DNA from: Tigriopus japonicus
Taxonomy: Eukaryota; Arthropoda; Copepoda; Harpacticoida; Harpacticidae
Direction: 5' to 3'
DNA: 64,000 bases
NCBI GenBank assembly: GCA_010645155.1
Contig: JAAGOF010000070.1
Location: 1,177,223 to 1,241,222, forward strand
In this document: positions 47,835 to 58,648 of the stretch, piece by piece
Layout: each line of letters starts with the position of its first letter
How positions within the stretch are numbered: position 1 is the first letter of the stretch
The notes under the pieces: model-generated
The model's input: only the letters and a program-made list of their open reading frames with translations
What the model was told of the DNA's origin: nothing
Database searches by the model: none
Made by a program: the position numbers and the translations under genes

Positions 47835-49860
47835 GGGGGATCAGAGACTGAATGGAGAGACAAGCAACAATCTCCCAAGACTTTTCAGGGGGGGGGGGCG
47901 GTAAGGAGTCGTGTGTTTAATCTTCTTGTGCCTCCCTCACTGGAAGATCGTCTTGAATGTGTGTTCACGAGCGTTGTGAAGTAACTCTTCGATAAATGTG
48001 TGACGTCAATTGGCTTCTGCTTCGTCTTCAAGGATCGACTTTGCTTCGGAGCGAGTTTTTTCTACTTTATTTTTGTCCAGACGGCGTTGCTCGACTTTGA
48101 GGAAAATAATCGGATTGGATTGATTGAAATTTGTGCCTCAGACCAAGAGGGAGATGCACTGGCTTAACAAACATATCTCCACACACGGCCAACCTGAACT
48201 TCAGCTTTGATTAGGGTTCACATTCATCACTCCATCCTCTTCAAAGGGATATCAAAGACGTGACATCTCGGTTTTGGTTGCGCACTCTCTTCAAACCTTG
48301 GCTCTCTGTCAAAACACTTTAGTTCAAGGCGTCCGTTTGTCCACTCAATGTCAGAATGGCAACATGGGGAAATGCCAATTCACTCACTGTCCATTGTTCA
48401 ATCGGATTTCTAGTTTACAACACCTCTTGCCGTAAATCATAAGTGTAAGTTTGTGTGTGTATGCCTGTGTTGTACTCAAGGAAGCAACTTGCTGAATGTG
48501 CCTCCGCCTCCGACTCACTCCAGCACTTTTCTAAGGATTTCTTATCAATGCCCTCCTCATTCGGCAGGCTATCTCCCATGAACTTCCACTGCATTGACGG
48601 GTCCCACTTGCCCGTACTCGTCCTCATCACTTGCCTTTTCGGTCTTGCTGGCCTGTTCGCTTACTTGCTTCCTTGGGTTTTCTTTCTCTCTCTCTCTCTC
48701 TGTTTCGCCTTCTCTGTCCTCTACTTTGCTTCCTTACCCACCTACTTGCGAGCTCTCATTCGGCCTCTGGAAAAAAGCCTTGCCCGGAGAATCCAGAGAG
48801 GCATATATACACATATATCCGAGTTTGGTGGGCTCGCTTCTCTAAGCTGTTCTCTCTGTCTCGTTGTCGGTAGTATATCAATGCTGGTCCCAAACAGACG
48901 AGAACTAGCACTAGGCCTGAATTTGTAAAAGACGTCTATCAACGGGAAGCTGTCAAATCCACCGTGCCTCACACGGGCGACGCAACCCGCCCAAAAGGCC
49001 TTAACGCAAAACAAATTGGGACAAAGTTATGGACAAGGAATTGAAAGGATGACACGCCATGAACTATCAAGTCATTTGGTTTCGTCTTGGTCTGATTGTG
49101 ACTATCATGACATGTTATCGAAGTGCATGAGATGCCAAATATCGTGGAACAAGTTACACAATAAATTTTGACTAACAAAGTCCAATGTTCCTGTCTGCTT
49201 ACGTCGCTACCGGTTGTCGAGCTAGCTGCTTGGGTTGCGGCTGCCGCCTTACAGAAGTCTATTTTTAGCAAAGAGCAATATCGACTAAAGACGGAGAAGC
49301 TGGTCACGTGACACCCCCTGCCTGGTTTTCATCCACTTCTAAGGGCTACAACAAGCAAGTACTCGAGTAAAATGGCTGGCTAGAACGAGGCTTGCTTTAA
49401 CTCAAGATACTAAATATGAGAAAGCCCATGAGAGGCAAACTATACAGACATTGTGGGAAGAGATACTCACACACAAACACACACACACAGAAGATGGATC
49501 TTAAACATTCAATTTGGAATGTTTCACAATTCTTAATGTACGTCTTATTAGTATTTCAGTAACCAGCATTCTTTGACGGAAATCGATAGAGTCACTCTTT
49601 ATGAAGAAATGATAAAGCACATTTGTTACATGCTATCTCCATACCTTGATAAAATATAACATTGATAAGAATTGAGATTTCGTCTTGCTCAAAAGAACTG
49701 AATTTCAAGATGTACAGAAATTAAAAGCAATACAATTGTTATGAACAGATTTCTTAACACATTCTTGATTTCTTTGGATCATTCCCCAACTCCTTCGTCC
49801 TCAAAAAAGTTTGGCGATTGGATTACCTTTTCAGACGCAAGAAACGGTATTCATTATCAC
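47835..49860. other. Upstream region of the HDAC gene
   Basis: No supported coding sequence. It has a run of ten G at 47889-47898, a CT-rich run at 48684-48702 (GAGA repeats on the gene strand) and a CA repeat at 49470-49488. GAGA runs are common in arthropod promoters, so part of the HDAC promoter may be here. The plus-strand open frames at 48455-48928 derive from the low-complexity CT-rich stretch. Confidence 0.35.
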
Positions 49861-49866
49861 TAAACC

Positions 49867-50378
49867 TTGTGCGGTGCTGATGAACTTGATGGGACCCGGC
49901 CGGAAAAGCTTGGCGTTCCAATAATACAAGGTGGTGAGATACCAATACAGAGGAGCTCTGGATTTTTAGACTTTGTTTAAAGGTTTAACTATTTCCTTTG
50001 GAAATTTTCAATGACTGCCAACTTTTGGGATTTATAAATCACAAAATTCTAGAATCCCTTCACACGGTTTACCCTTTACCCTTTAGAACAGCAAGCTGTT
50101 CATTGCATTTTTGTATTTTTATTACTTTTACAATTAACAAAATTCAAATACATGTTTTGCCCAAGATTTTGGAATTTAAAAAGCTATTAAGTCATGAAAA
50201 AATGGAATTGTACAAACCAGCTGGACGCAAAGAAAGGTAAAATGTGTGATAACCAACGGACATCATTTGATTACTCTTTTTGATTGTCTTGATTAATTTT
50301 AATTTCCACGCCACCTTGTACTGTCGTAACACCATGCTTTTCCGACCGGGTCCCATCAAGCTCATCATTACCGTACAA
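49867..50378. mobile_element. TIR element, about 510 bp
   Basis: The inverted repeats are about 65-70 bp. Read from the outside, both ends give TTGTNCGGT, then TGATGA and CTTGATGGGACCCGG, and end with ACAAGGTGG. The interior is AT-rich and non-coding. No target duplication was identified. Confidence 0.7.
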
Positions 50379-50380
50379 CT

Positions 50381-50480
50381 GAGGCTAGTTTTTAAGACGC
50401 AAAGATCGATCTCAAGATCGGACTTATAGTACTATAGTACGATCTTGAGATCGATCTTTTGCGTCTAAAAAACTAGCCTC
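50381..50480. repeat. 100 bp near-perfect hairpin
   Basis: The arms 50381-50420 and 50440-50480 are inverted copies with one or two differences (GAGGCTAGTTTTT, then AGACGCAAAGATCGATCTC). The 19 bp loop contains the palindrome TATAGTACTATA. It starts three bases after the TIR element at 49867-50378. It may be a tiny MITE; no gene is nearby. Confidence 0.85.
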
Positions 50481-51283
50481 TGGTCTTGAACGTTTTAGGA
50501 CCACTTTTGGAGCAAAGCCCACCAACTTTTATGACATGATGTCAAGGGCCCACCAAAAAGACTTTGGCGGGTTCAGGGGCCCACAAATTGACGATCAAAG
50601 AGCTTTGGGCCCAGGAGCATAGTACTATTTATATTTACTGATGGGAACCAAAGAAATAACAAAGACAAATAAATAAAAGCGTACCAAACAAATGCAAATC
50701 ACAAATAAAAACAAACAAATCGGAAAAAGTACAGAAGCTCATGTGAAAGAAGCGCCGTCAAGCGCTGGTGGCTTTATCATGAAGCTTTGAAAAAATCTAA
50801 ACATACCAGGAAAAGCAAGAGAAAGAAATACAGCAAATAGGAGACTTTGACCGAAAAGTAGCCCTGGAAGGGCTTGAATCCATCTTATTTTATGATCCAA
50901 TGACTTGATCCTTCTTTACTGTCATGATCTAGGTAAACTGATTGCCAAATCGACTTTCGTTATAACTTGAACTTCTGATTGATGGTGGCGAGCACAACGG
51001 CAAACATTTGAAGCTTCGAAAAAGCCAAACAACATGACTGTGTCGACGCTTCTTTCCCATGAGCTTCTTTAGGAAAAAGAAGTCAACAGATGTTGATTGT
51101 TTTGGTCTCCCAGAAAAACAGGGCTGCCAAAAGGACATGCCTTAGGAGAGGAAAAAGGCCAACAGCAAGCTAAGGTCTTAAAAACTTTTGAAGGTCAAAA
51201 CAAAGTGTTACCGTTGTATGGAATATATTTCTTAGACAAATAAATCCTTTCAACAGAAATTGAACTTTGAAAGTCCTCGTTAA
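50481..51283. other. Non-coding, nothing recognised
   Basis: AT-rich and without a supportable gene. Confidence 0.4.
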
Positions 51284-52140
51284 ATGGAGCTTTGAGATCA
51301 GTTGTAATGATCGTAGAGGTTTCACTTGCCTTTTGAGAGCACCTCCAAATCCCAAGGAACCCAGGCTGGTTCGATCAATGAAGTCCTCCTCTCTTCTTTA
51401 TCGGGCTCCTTCATTGTTCAATTTGTTACCCATTAGTCTTCGTCGGGAATATGTAGGAGCTGATCCTCTAACTGCATTTAAGCAAGAAGCACGGAAATCA
51501 TGGAGTGGGAGGCTAGCAATGAGAATTATGATTTCCAGTAGAAACAGACCATTTGCGTTCTTCTGCAAATGAGACCTGGCTTGCTTTGAGAAGAACACGT
51601 ATTTCAAATTTCAGCCCAATCGAATGCCGGAGTGAAAAGTTATGCCTTCTCAAACTTTTGTACTGAGGAGAGCATAGAATAAATGAACTCGCCCTTTTGT
51701 GGTAAAAAGATTACCACAAAAGGGCTAGTTCATTCATTCTCGGTACGATTTGCACTGAACTTTGAGTGAGCATAACTTTTGTCTCCGACGTTCGATTGAG
51801 CTGAAAATCAAAATACGTATTCTTGTCAACATATGCAAGGTCTCATTTGCAGAAGAAAGTAATTGAATTGTTCTTGCTGGAAATCATTATTCTCATTGCC
51901 AGCCTCCCACTCCATGATTCCAGTGCTTTATGATTTAAGGCAGGATTGGACAAATTTTTGAATACTATTCCCGACCAACCAACTATTCAAGGGTTGTACA
52001 GATCTTCCAACAGTAACTCATTGGTAGATCAAATTTCATATAAACGGTAATTTTATAAATTATATTAATCATTAACTCTCTTTACAGGGAATCCCATTCC
52101 TTGTAGCGGTATTTAAAAATCCGCCCCCCCCCAAAAAAAA
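51284..52140 (+). mobile_element. 5'-truncated LINE copy interrupted by a foldback element
   Basis: 51284-51482 encodes the C-terminal LINE ORF2 motif FEISCNDRRGFTC...LRAPPNPKE and RREYVGADPL. 51940-52140 carries the 3' UTR ending in CATTCCTTGTAGCGGTA, a C-rich run and poly-A. Both match the minus-strand LINE at 33185-34288. The gap is filled by the foldback element at 51483-51932. Confidence 0.88.
51483..51932. mobile_element. Foldback element, 450 bp, palindromic along its whole length
   Basis: The ends CAAGAAGCAC and, inverted, CATAAAGCAC start arms of about 215 bp that pair throughout. They include TCATGGAGTGGGAGGCT at the outside and AACTCGCCCTTTTGTGGTAA at the centre, around a loop of only a few bases. 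A 7 bp direct repeat ATTTAAG lies at 51476-51482 and 51933-51939. The uninterrupted LINE near 33590 has a single such site at the same place. Confidence 0.9.
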
Positions 52141-52677
52141 AAGAAATGTTTACTAATTTGGATCATCTTATAACTATAGAAACTCTTGAGCCTTCTGAAC
52201 AAAAAAATGATATTTTCGTGATATTTTCTGAAACTGGTTGAACTGTAAATTGATTACGGGATTTCATTGTGTAAGTTTTTGGTCCCACAAAATGACTTTG
52301 AGTGTGTATTAAAGGCAGATTACGCACTTGAACCCTTATTGATAGATAAAAGACGGATTTAAAAAAGAATTATTAATTTAAAAAAATAATAATTTAGTGA
52401 ATTGTATGCATGGTTTGGGATCGTGATCAAAAAGATATTACACATCAGATAGGTGCTACTGGGATTGATTGCTCGATTGACTTTTTGACTATTGATATTG
52501 TTGGCGATTCCCTCGTTTAACAGTTCCCTCGTTTAAGTACATGTACGGCTTTCTAGGTCTCTATAAGGATTGTTTTCATGCACATTTGGTTTATCGATAG
52601 AAAGCCCAGGTCCTCATGCGAATCCCGAACCCTTCGATCTTTCAATTTCACCCCTCTCAGTTCTCTCAAGACGTTGT
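52141..52677. other. Non-coding, nothing recognised
   Basis: AT-rich spacer between two LINE relics. Confidence 0.4.
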
Positions 52678-53546
52678 TCATGGCAGCTCCTTCTCCAAGG
52701 TGTTCTGTACTTGATCCTCAGTGGTTCGGATTTTGAAAAACAAGGGCACGCAGTAACGCATTTTTGAGAGGATAAGTGATCCCACCACCACCTTCAAATA
52801 GGACCTGGGGATCCGCGAGAGTAAGATCCTTAAGTTGCTAAGGCCTTTTTGGATATCGGATCGCACGTTTTTTTTTTGCTGTTGGGTCCATTTCAGATCG
52901 GGTTGGACTAGAATTCCTAGGATCTTACATGCAGGAGATTCTTCCACAATTTCCTCTCCCACCATTATCGAACCTTTTGGTGTGTGAGTTAAACTTTTTC
53001 CCCGAGAGATGATGAGTTTTGTCTTTGAAGGGTTTGCTTTTAGTCGGTTTACCAATATATATCTCAATCTGTGCTCTGCAACCGACTCCAAGTTAAATCG
53101 AAGATCCCCAAGTCCTTTCCACCGACCACCACGACCGTGTCATCAACAAAGCTCGTGCAACCGTCCCGAAATTTTTCTGGTAACCATAGTGGGAAATCGG
53201 CAACGTAGAAAAGGAAAAGTAACGGGGACAGGACTGAGCCTTGTGGAAATCCCGTACTAATTTGCGTTGGCTAGGACATCACATGGTTGCACTCCTCTTG
53301 CATGGTTCGGTCCTCAAAAATGACCAAACCCATCGGATTACCAAGGTTCCAAATCGTAATTGGCTCAACTTCCCCATTAGAATGGCGTGGTCGATACAAT
53401 CGAAAGCAGCACTTAAATCGAATTGAACGAGGCCTGCATTTCCATGACTCCTTTCGAAAGCCATGTCGAGATAGATTTTCCCTAATGTAACTCTTATCTA
53501 GAGTGCAAATGTAATTCATTGCAATCACATTGAAGTGCAATTCCAA
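52678..53546 (-). pseudogene. Reverse transcriptase fragment of a second LINE family
   Basis: Read on the minus strand in three pieces with frame changes. The first has QFDLSAAFDCIDHAIL (53464-53279). The second has GFPQGSVLSPLLFLFY and the active site F-V-D-D (about 53250-53110). The third is a thumb-like segment with ANPSKTKLII, K-I-L-G-I and a following hydrophobic stretch (53091-52678). These are typical non-LTR reverse transcriptase motifs, but the sequence differs clearly from the LINE at 33185-37300. No endonuclease part is present. Confidence 0.85.
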
Positions 53547-53773
53547 ATACGCAATGGCAACTGGAATGCACGGAAGGTTCGAGTAATCTCCTTGAAAATC
53601 TTTTCGCGGGTGGATGAAGCAAGGGAAAAGTGTTGTCGCATTTTACAGACCGCCACTCTGACTTATACTGTATGTTATGGCGTTATGGCAATGGTTGAAC
53701 TGCAAGTTTGAACACTTTTGGTAAATATTATGGGAAAATATGTACAATTCATTGGTTTCTTTCATAAATACGA

Positions 53774-54700
53774 GGGATATCCAGACTAGATGTAGACTGG
53801 GCCTGTAATTCGTTAAATTGCACCATTTTCGGATTTATGAAAAAAAATCGAATTGAAGACTTATCTCTTGTGAGCACATGTTATTCTACCAATTTTGTTC
53901 TTAGACAAACTTGCTCGAAGCTATGATTTAATTAGGCAAGGTATGTTGGTTGACCCCTGTATACATAGAAAATAAGCGTCAGGAGCGAGCAACATGACAA
54001 AAATGATGTACCTTTCAAAGCTAATAAGGCGTCTCAAATCGAAATTTATCATTTTTCCTGGACAAATGTTCACCAAACATAGAAATATAAGTATGAGCAA
54101 CATCTTTACTTTACAAAATAGGGGTGAGGCATGGTGTAATGCGTACTGCGTCGGTTTGTCGTGCAGATAATAGGGGTATGTCTTTCTGTGCCAAATACTA
54201 GGCAAGCCCCGGTTCGATCCCGGGCTTGCCGAGTCCTAGTGACCTGTGGTATTAAGTTACATGCAGAAGTCACGGCCCTTGACGGCTTAAATGGGCGAAC
54301 CTGGGGTCATTCCCGAGGGTGAGGTAAAAATTAATGCTTGCTTGTTAGCTTGTCCAAGTGGAGCGGCAATATCCCCATATGGCGGACAGCCTCTATCAGA
54401 TCGCAGCTGCGAAGCTGCGTTCTGACTCCTCAACAAACAAACAAAAACAAAACTTTACAAAATATTGGATTTTGACGAGTTTCTCGCTCTTGACGTCCAT
54501 TTTTTTTTAAACGTGCAGGGGTCACCCAACATACCTTGTCTAATTAAATTATAGCTTCGAACAAGTTTGTCTGACAACAAAATATGTGAAATAACATGTG
54601 CTCAGAAGAGTGAAATCTTGATTTCTATTTTAATGATAAATCCGAAAATGGTGCAATTTAACGAATTACAGGCCCAGTCTACCTATAGTCTGGATACCCC
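53774..54700. mobile_element. Foldback element with a SINE in its loop
   Basis: The outer ends GGGATATCCAGACTA and, inverted, GGGGTATCCAGACTA begin arms of about 215-225 bp (53774-53990 and 54475-54700). They share AGACTGGGCCTGTAATTCG and GAGCACATGTTATT. The loop holds the SINE at 54121-54451; without it the loop would be about 140 bp. Non-coding. Confidence 0.85.
54121..54451 (+). mobile_element. tRNA-derived SINE (family C), full copy
   Basis: A 331 bp element opens with the box-A-like TGGTGTAATGC and carries the box B GGTTCGATCCC. A body with GGGCGAACCTGGGGTCATTC follows and the element ends in AAACAAACAAACAAAAAC. A 13 bp target duplication ACTTTACAAAATA flanks it (54108-54120 and 54452-54464). 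A 5'-truncated relative lies at 58182-58423. Confidence 0.92.
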
Positions 54701-54709
54701 ACGTAAGTT

Positions 54710-55800
54710 CTTTGAAAGAACCATTGCTATTGAATGGAAACAAGTGTAAATCCCACATTTCGTTGAAGGTCTCCATGATTTCGAAGTTTGACGGTTCTAA
54801 TTTGTTTTTAGAAACATCACTTACCCTTGGGTATAAATAATAAAAGTGATCTTTAGTTGCGAATTTTGCAAGAATGAACAAACAAATTTTACATGTTTTT
54901 TTCCAAAATCCTAAACAAATGCTTCCAAACTTACAATTCAACCATGTTCGTAACGCATAAACCACAAGGGCCGTCTGCAAAATGCTAAAACCCTTAAACT
55001 GCTCCAATTCTCACGAGCCACCTACTGTGCTGTTGCCAAACGCCTTTTCTCTTGTTTCATGCACCCGGGATAAGATTTTCAAGGAGATCACTCGAGCCTC
55101 CCGTGGATTTCTAGTCTTGATATAGCAAATACCAATGTGTTTGAGTGTTTTGCTTCAGACTGGACTGATGGACATTGTTTCAAATGACTCATTATCAGTC
55201 ATAAATCCATTGCGTTGATTCTGACTGCCAAACCTTCACAATGTTAGGGACATGTGCAAGGAATGAAGAGAACATCCCTCTAAACAAAAACAAAAGGAGC
55301 TAGCTGACAATAAATTTTCATGAAAACATATTTCACCCTAAAATTGATATTGGTTAGGTATTCGAAGTTGTGGAATTGCTTATTTCAAAAACTCGGTAAT
55401 TCTAAATTTCACAGGTTTTTGGACCAAAAAAAAAAGTTTTTTTTAAATTCCATTCTTGGTAGAACCTGTTTGCTTTCGCTTTCGTTAGGCATAACTGAAA
55501 TTGAAATTTCGACGAGAGTTTTGGCCAAAATTTCGACCGAAAGCACTCTTGTTCCATCACTAATATTTGCACAAAGCCATCCTACAAACTAGTTATGTAA
55601 TCCGTAGCCGTACCAAAATCTTGTTTTAAAAAATCCATCGATGACAGAAAAATCATCCGAAACAAGGCCTTGTTTCATGCTCTTGTCTGCATTAAACCAG
55701 ATCATTTTCCCCACTGACACCTCCAAAGGACCTAAACTCCCGATAGCACTACCTATTCAAACACGTATTCATGAACGTGCGCCACAACCATGACGTTTAT
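54710..55800. other. Intergenic, nothing recognised
   Basis: AT-rich, between the foldback element and the promoter of the small secreted protein. No supportable coding frame. Confidence 0.4.
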
Positions 55801-55803
55801 TTG

Positions 55804-55812
55804 CTATATAAG
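55804..55812 (+). promoter_or_regulatory. TATA box
   Basis: CTATATAAG lies about 55-60 bp upstream of the ATG at 55867, with CCATTCC about 20 bp downstream of the box as a plausible initiator. The arrangement matches the two eight-cysteine secreted-protein genes. Confidence 0.65.
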
Positions 55813-55866
55813 CGGCTGTGGGCTCTCCATTCCAATCATTAACCAATCATCATTCAAAACATCACC

Positions 55867-56136
55867 ATGAAAGTTTATTTCATCATTCTTCTGTTAAGCC
55901 TCATCGCCCTAACCTTGGGTCTACCCAGAGAGGCCCCTCCTCCTCTTGGCAGGATGTTGGTAAAGAGGCAAGAACCTACAACCGCCGCCCCCGTTACACC
56001 CACCACAGCCCAAGATTCCAGTGAAGAGTCCAAGGAAGGTGACAAGTCTTCTGAAAGTGTTGAAAGTGGCGAGAGCGCAGAAAGCGTTGAGAATACTCAA
56101 GGCAACACAAATTCTGCCTCTGCTTTTTTTAAGTGA
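55867..56136 (+). CDS. Small secreted Ser/Thr/Glu-rich protein
   Basis: A single-exon frame of 89 residues. Residues 1-18 form a clear signal peptide (K-V-Y, then FIILLLSLIALTLG). The mature part starts PREAPPP and has a dibasic K-R at about 33-34. A Thr/Pro/Ala stretch (T-T-A-A-P-V-T-P-T-T) follows, then an acidic serine-rich stretch with repeated S-x-E-S/G motifs. There are no cysteines. The composition fits a secreted, possibly O-glycosylated or phosphorylated disordered protein, or a precursor cut at the dibasic site. I do not recognise a family. A TATA box about 58 bp upstream and AATAAA about 100 bp downstream support a compact real gene. Confidence 0.75.
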   Translation: MKVYFIILLLSLIALTLGLPREAPPPLGRMLVKRQEPTTAAPVTPTTAQDSSEESKEGDKSSESVESGESAESVENTQGNTNSASAFFK

Positions 56137-56234
56137 GCCCATCGATGAAGAAAAATTGGTTCCCATCAAAATCACAATCCAAATTTCAGCTATATATTCG
56201 GTTCTCACTTTGAAGTCATTTGGTACCATGAAAA

Positions 56235-56240
56235 AATAAA
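56235..56240 (+). terminator. Polyadenylation signal of the small secreted protein gene
   Basis: AATAAA about 100 bp after the stop at 56136. Confidence 0.65.
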
Positions 56241-56351
56241 TGTTGGTCTTTTAATTCATAAATCAATTGAGGCACCTTTCACCTTTTAATTTATTTCTTA
56301 TGCTCTCTATTACTACTCTCAAGGAGAGAGGTACGGTTTAGTGCGTATTGA

Positions 56352-56450
56352 ATTGTTGGTGCTAGGGTCGGAGGTTAGAATCTCGCCCTGTCAGCGAAGC
56401 CAGCGATCACATTGTCCAAATTTTTCCGATAGGCAATTTCACGAAAATGT
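56352..56450 (-). mobile_element. SINE family B body fragment
   Basis: Matches the body of the SINE at 11350-11625 in the same orientation: TTGTTGGTGCTAGG, CAGCGAAGC, ATCACAT, then CCGATAGGCAATTT. The tRNA-like head is missing. Confidence 0.65.
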
Positions 56451-56514
56451 CCAAAAAAAACAGTTTTTTTTTTCAAAGTTTTAAGTCAAAACTTTTAAAT
56501 CCTCTTTCTAGTCA

Positions 56515-58110
56515 AGAGTCAGTTGATGTAGTCTATCTTGACTTTGCCAAGACCTTCGATAAGCTTTGGCTGAAGGATACCGCTCCTCTTCATCCTTTTC
56601 ATTGCTCCTCTTCAGAAGTTTAGTAAAGAAGCCAATATTTCTCCACAAGCTGATGACTAGAGACCGAATTTAAAATTTATTCTTTGAAAAATAGTCTTTT
56701 ACTTTTCCCCATTTTTCGGCGAAAAAAAAATTCCAGGCATTTTTGACGAAAAATCAATTAATTTTAGAAGTAATTTGATTGACTTTGACATAAAAAAACA
56801 ATTTATTGGAGCACTTTTAAGCTTCTACTTATATTTTTCCTCCTCTATATCTTGTTAGCATATGGGGGTGGGTCCAATTGGGTCATGAGTGGGCTCAGTA
56901 TTGAATGGGATCACTTTGGAGCTTGGTTCAATGTAAGTTGGACCAAAAAAGCACAAACCAATCCAGAGCCAGAACCAGAACCAACTGCGATTCACCGCAA
57001 AATTGTATCGAAATAGGAGGTAACTCATTTAATCTGAATAAATGGTACTTGAAAGCTCGATAAAACGAATGGAATGATGTTAGAAATCTTTCTATAAGAC
57101 CCTTTATGAGAATTATTCAATCCAATCTGATCCAGATTTGCGTTGACCTTAGATCTGAGGCGGCTTCAAAATTTAGATTTCATTTCGGAATCACACCAGT
57201 TCAATCTAAAAAGTCGTTACACTGATCTTAACCCAGAACCATAAAATCTTTTTTTTACAAAAATATTTGGCATTTTTCTTGCATTTTTTCCCATTGTTTT
57301 AGCCTACTTTTCCGCTTTTATTTGCATTTTTTGACATTTTATTTACATTTTAGTGCTATTTTTCTTCACATTTTTCACTCCGTTTATTGCATTTGATTTA
57401 CCTCCCTAAGTTCATAACAAATTTGGACTTAAATGGCACGAAAAATGTTTTTACTAACCGAGGTCGTCCTCGTCTCCTCCAAAGTTCCAGGAAGGTGGCC
57501 GCGCTTGCCGAGTCGCACCAAAGCAATGACACCCCAACCCCTGGCAGCCCTTGCCTGCATTCGAAAAGGTGGAGGGAGGGTGTCATGTGGACTAGCCTCC
57601 AAAAGTCGGACAGGTGTTGGTTCTCCTGGGGTCTATAGGTCTAAGGATGTTATTGGTGCACATTGCAAAACTCGGTCAAAAATGAAAATGGTCAATAAAA
57701 TCTTGCGTTTTTAGTTGCTGACAGTGTTATTGTTCCTTGCAATTTCTTCAAAAATAATTGCCATTTCCGTACTTCTTAGTAATTTGGGTACAATGCTCTT
57801 AACTGGAATGACTTTGAGAACTTCCAATAGTGTAGAAATCTAGCAAGATAGAAATCAAATGGTAGGAATTCTACAAGACATAAATTTAAAGTTTTTGGAA
57901 ATAATGCTTTGGAAATGGCCCCCAATTGAAGAAATTCAATGGTTTTTATTTCAAATTTGTAGCCCGTTTTGTATTTGATTTTCTATTTTTGGGCCAATAT
58001 TTTTCAATTGAAAAAAAGGTTTTGACTAAAAAATCATCGATTTCAAATCCGGTCTCTACTGATGACACAATATTAGTTTGTGGAAGAAATGGTCTAAGCT
58101 GAAATGGTCA
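56515..58110 (+). mobile_element. LINE fragment split by a hAT-like element
   Basis: The parts are 56515-56657 and 58059-58110. The first encodes SVDVVYLDFAKTFDK, then jumps to sequence like the LINE segment just before the active site (CTCCTCTTCAGAAGTTTAG). The second encodes D-D-T-I-L-V-C-G-R-N-G, immediately downstream of the active site. They match the LINE at 33185-37300 and are separated by the element at 56658-58058. Confidence 0.8.
56658..58058. mobile_element. hAT-like element, 1.4 kb, probably non-autonomous
   Basis: The ends TAGAGACCGAATTTAAAAT and, inverted, TAGAGACCGGATTTGAAAT are flanked by a perfect 8 bp target duplication CTGATGAC (56650-56657 and 58059-58066). The inside is AT-rich apart from a less AT-rich patch at 57430-57660. 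Its 93-codon frame (57433-57714) shows no transposase motif that I recognise. An 8 bp duplication suggests the hAT or P class. Confidence 0.85.
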
Positions 58111-58181
58111 AAGGTCACAACACACAAAGGCACATGGTCAAAGATCGTAGAAAAGTTGAAAATTTCTAATAAGTTTAAAGT

Positions 58182-58423
58182 TTGTTTGTTTTGTTTTTGC
58201 TAGTCAGAACGCAGCTTTCACAACTACGGCTGAAAGAGGCTGTCCACACAACGGGGATATTGCCACTCCACTTAATAAGCATTTATTTTTACCTCACCCT
58301 CGGGAATGACCCCAGGTTCGCCCATTTAAGCCGTCAAAGGCCGTGACTACTGCATGTAAATTAATACCACAGGCCACTAGAACTCGGCATGCCCGGGATT
58401 CGAACCAGGGATAATGCGGGTAA
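58182..58423 (-). mobile_element. SINE family C, 5'-truncated copy
   Basis: On the minus strand it runs from GGTTCGAATCCC through GGGCGAACCTGGGGTCATTC to a tail of AAAACAAAACAAAC, and matches 54200-54451. A 15 bp target duplication TAATAAGTTTAAAGT flanks it (58167-58181 and 58424-58438). Confidence 0.92.
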
Positions 58424-58461
58424 TAATAAGTTTAAAGTATTTTAAACTATTTCATGATTTT

Positions 58462-58515
58462 TTGGGGATTGGTTGCAGATTTTTACTACCGATACAGGGA
58501 ATGGTATTCTCTGCA
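58462..58515 (-). mobile_element. Isolated LINE/SINE 3' tail
   Basis: On the minus strand this resembles the shared tail (GGAATACCATTCCCTGTATCGGTAGT, in pieces) followed by AAAATCTGCAACC, as in the SINE at 7205-7405. No head is attached. Confidence 0.5.
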
Positions 58516-58544
58516 CATAAATATGTTATTTATTTAATGTTTAC

Positions 58545-58648
58545 ATTCGACATTTGTACAAGTTGATTGTTCAGCCTCATCTAGATTACTACTCAGCCAT
58601 TTGGGCACCAATGAGTTCGGGAGGTTTCCAAAAGTCGAGCAGGTCCTT
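58545..58648 (+). mobile_element. LINE ORF2 fragment
   Basis: Encodes L-Y-K-L-I-V-Q-P-H-L then Y-Y-S-A-I-W-A-P-M-S-S, which matches the corresponding part of the LINE near 33950. It stops abruptly where the foldback arm begins. Confidence 0.75.

Noticed and set aside
48455..48928. 157-residue plus-strand membrane protein
   Set aside because: The hydrophobic run comes from a CT-rich low-complexity stretch that is open in several frames; no start or splice support.
54121..54235. A tRNA gene with an intron
   Set aside because: Box A and box B are too far apart, and the unit ends in an AAAC tail with target duplications, so it is a SINE.
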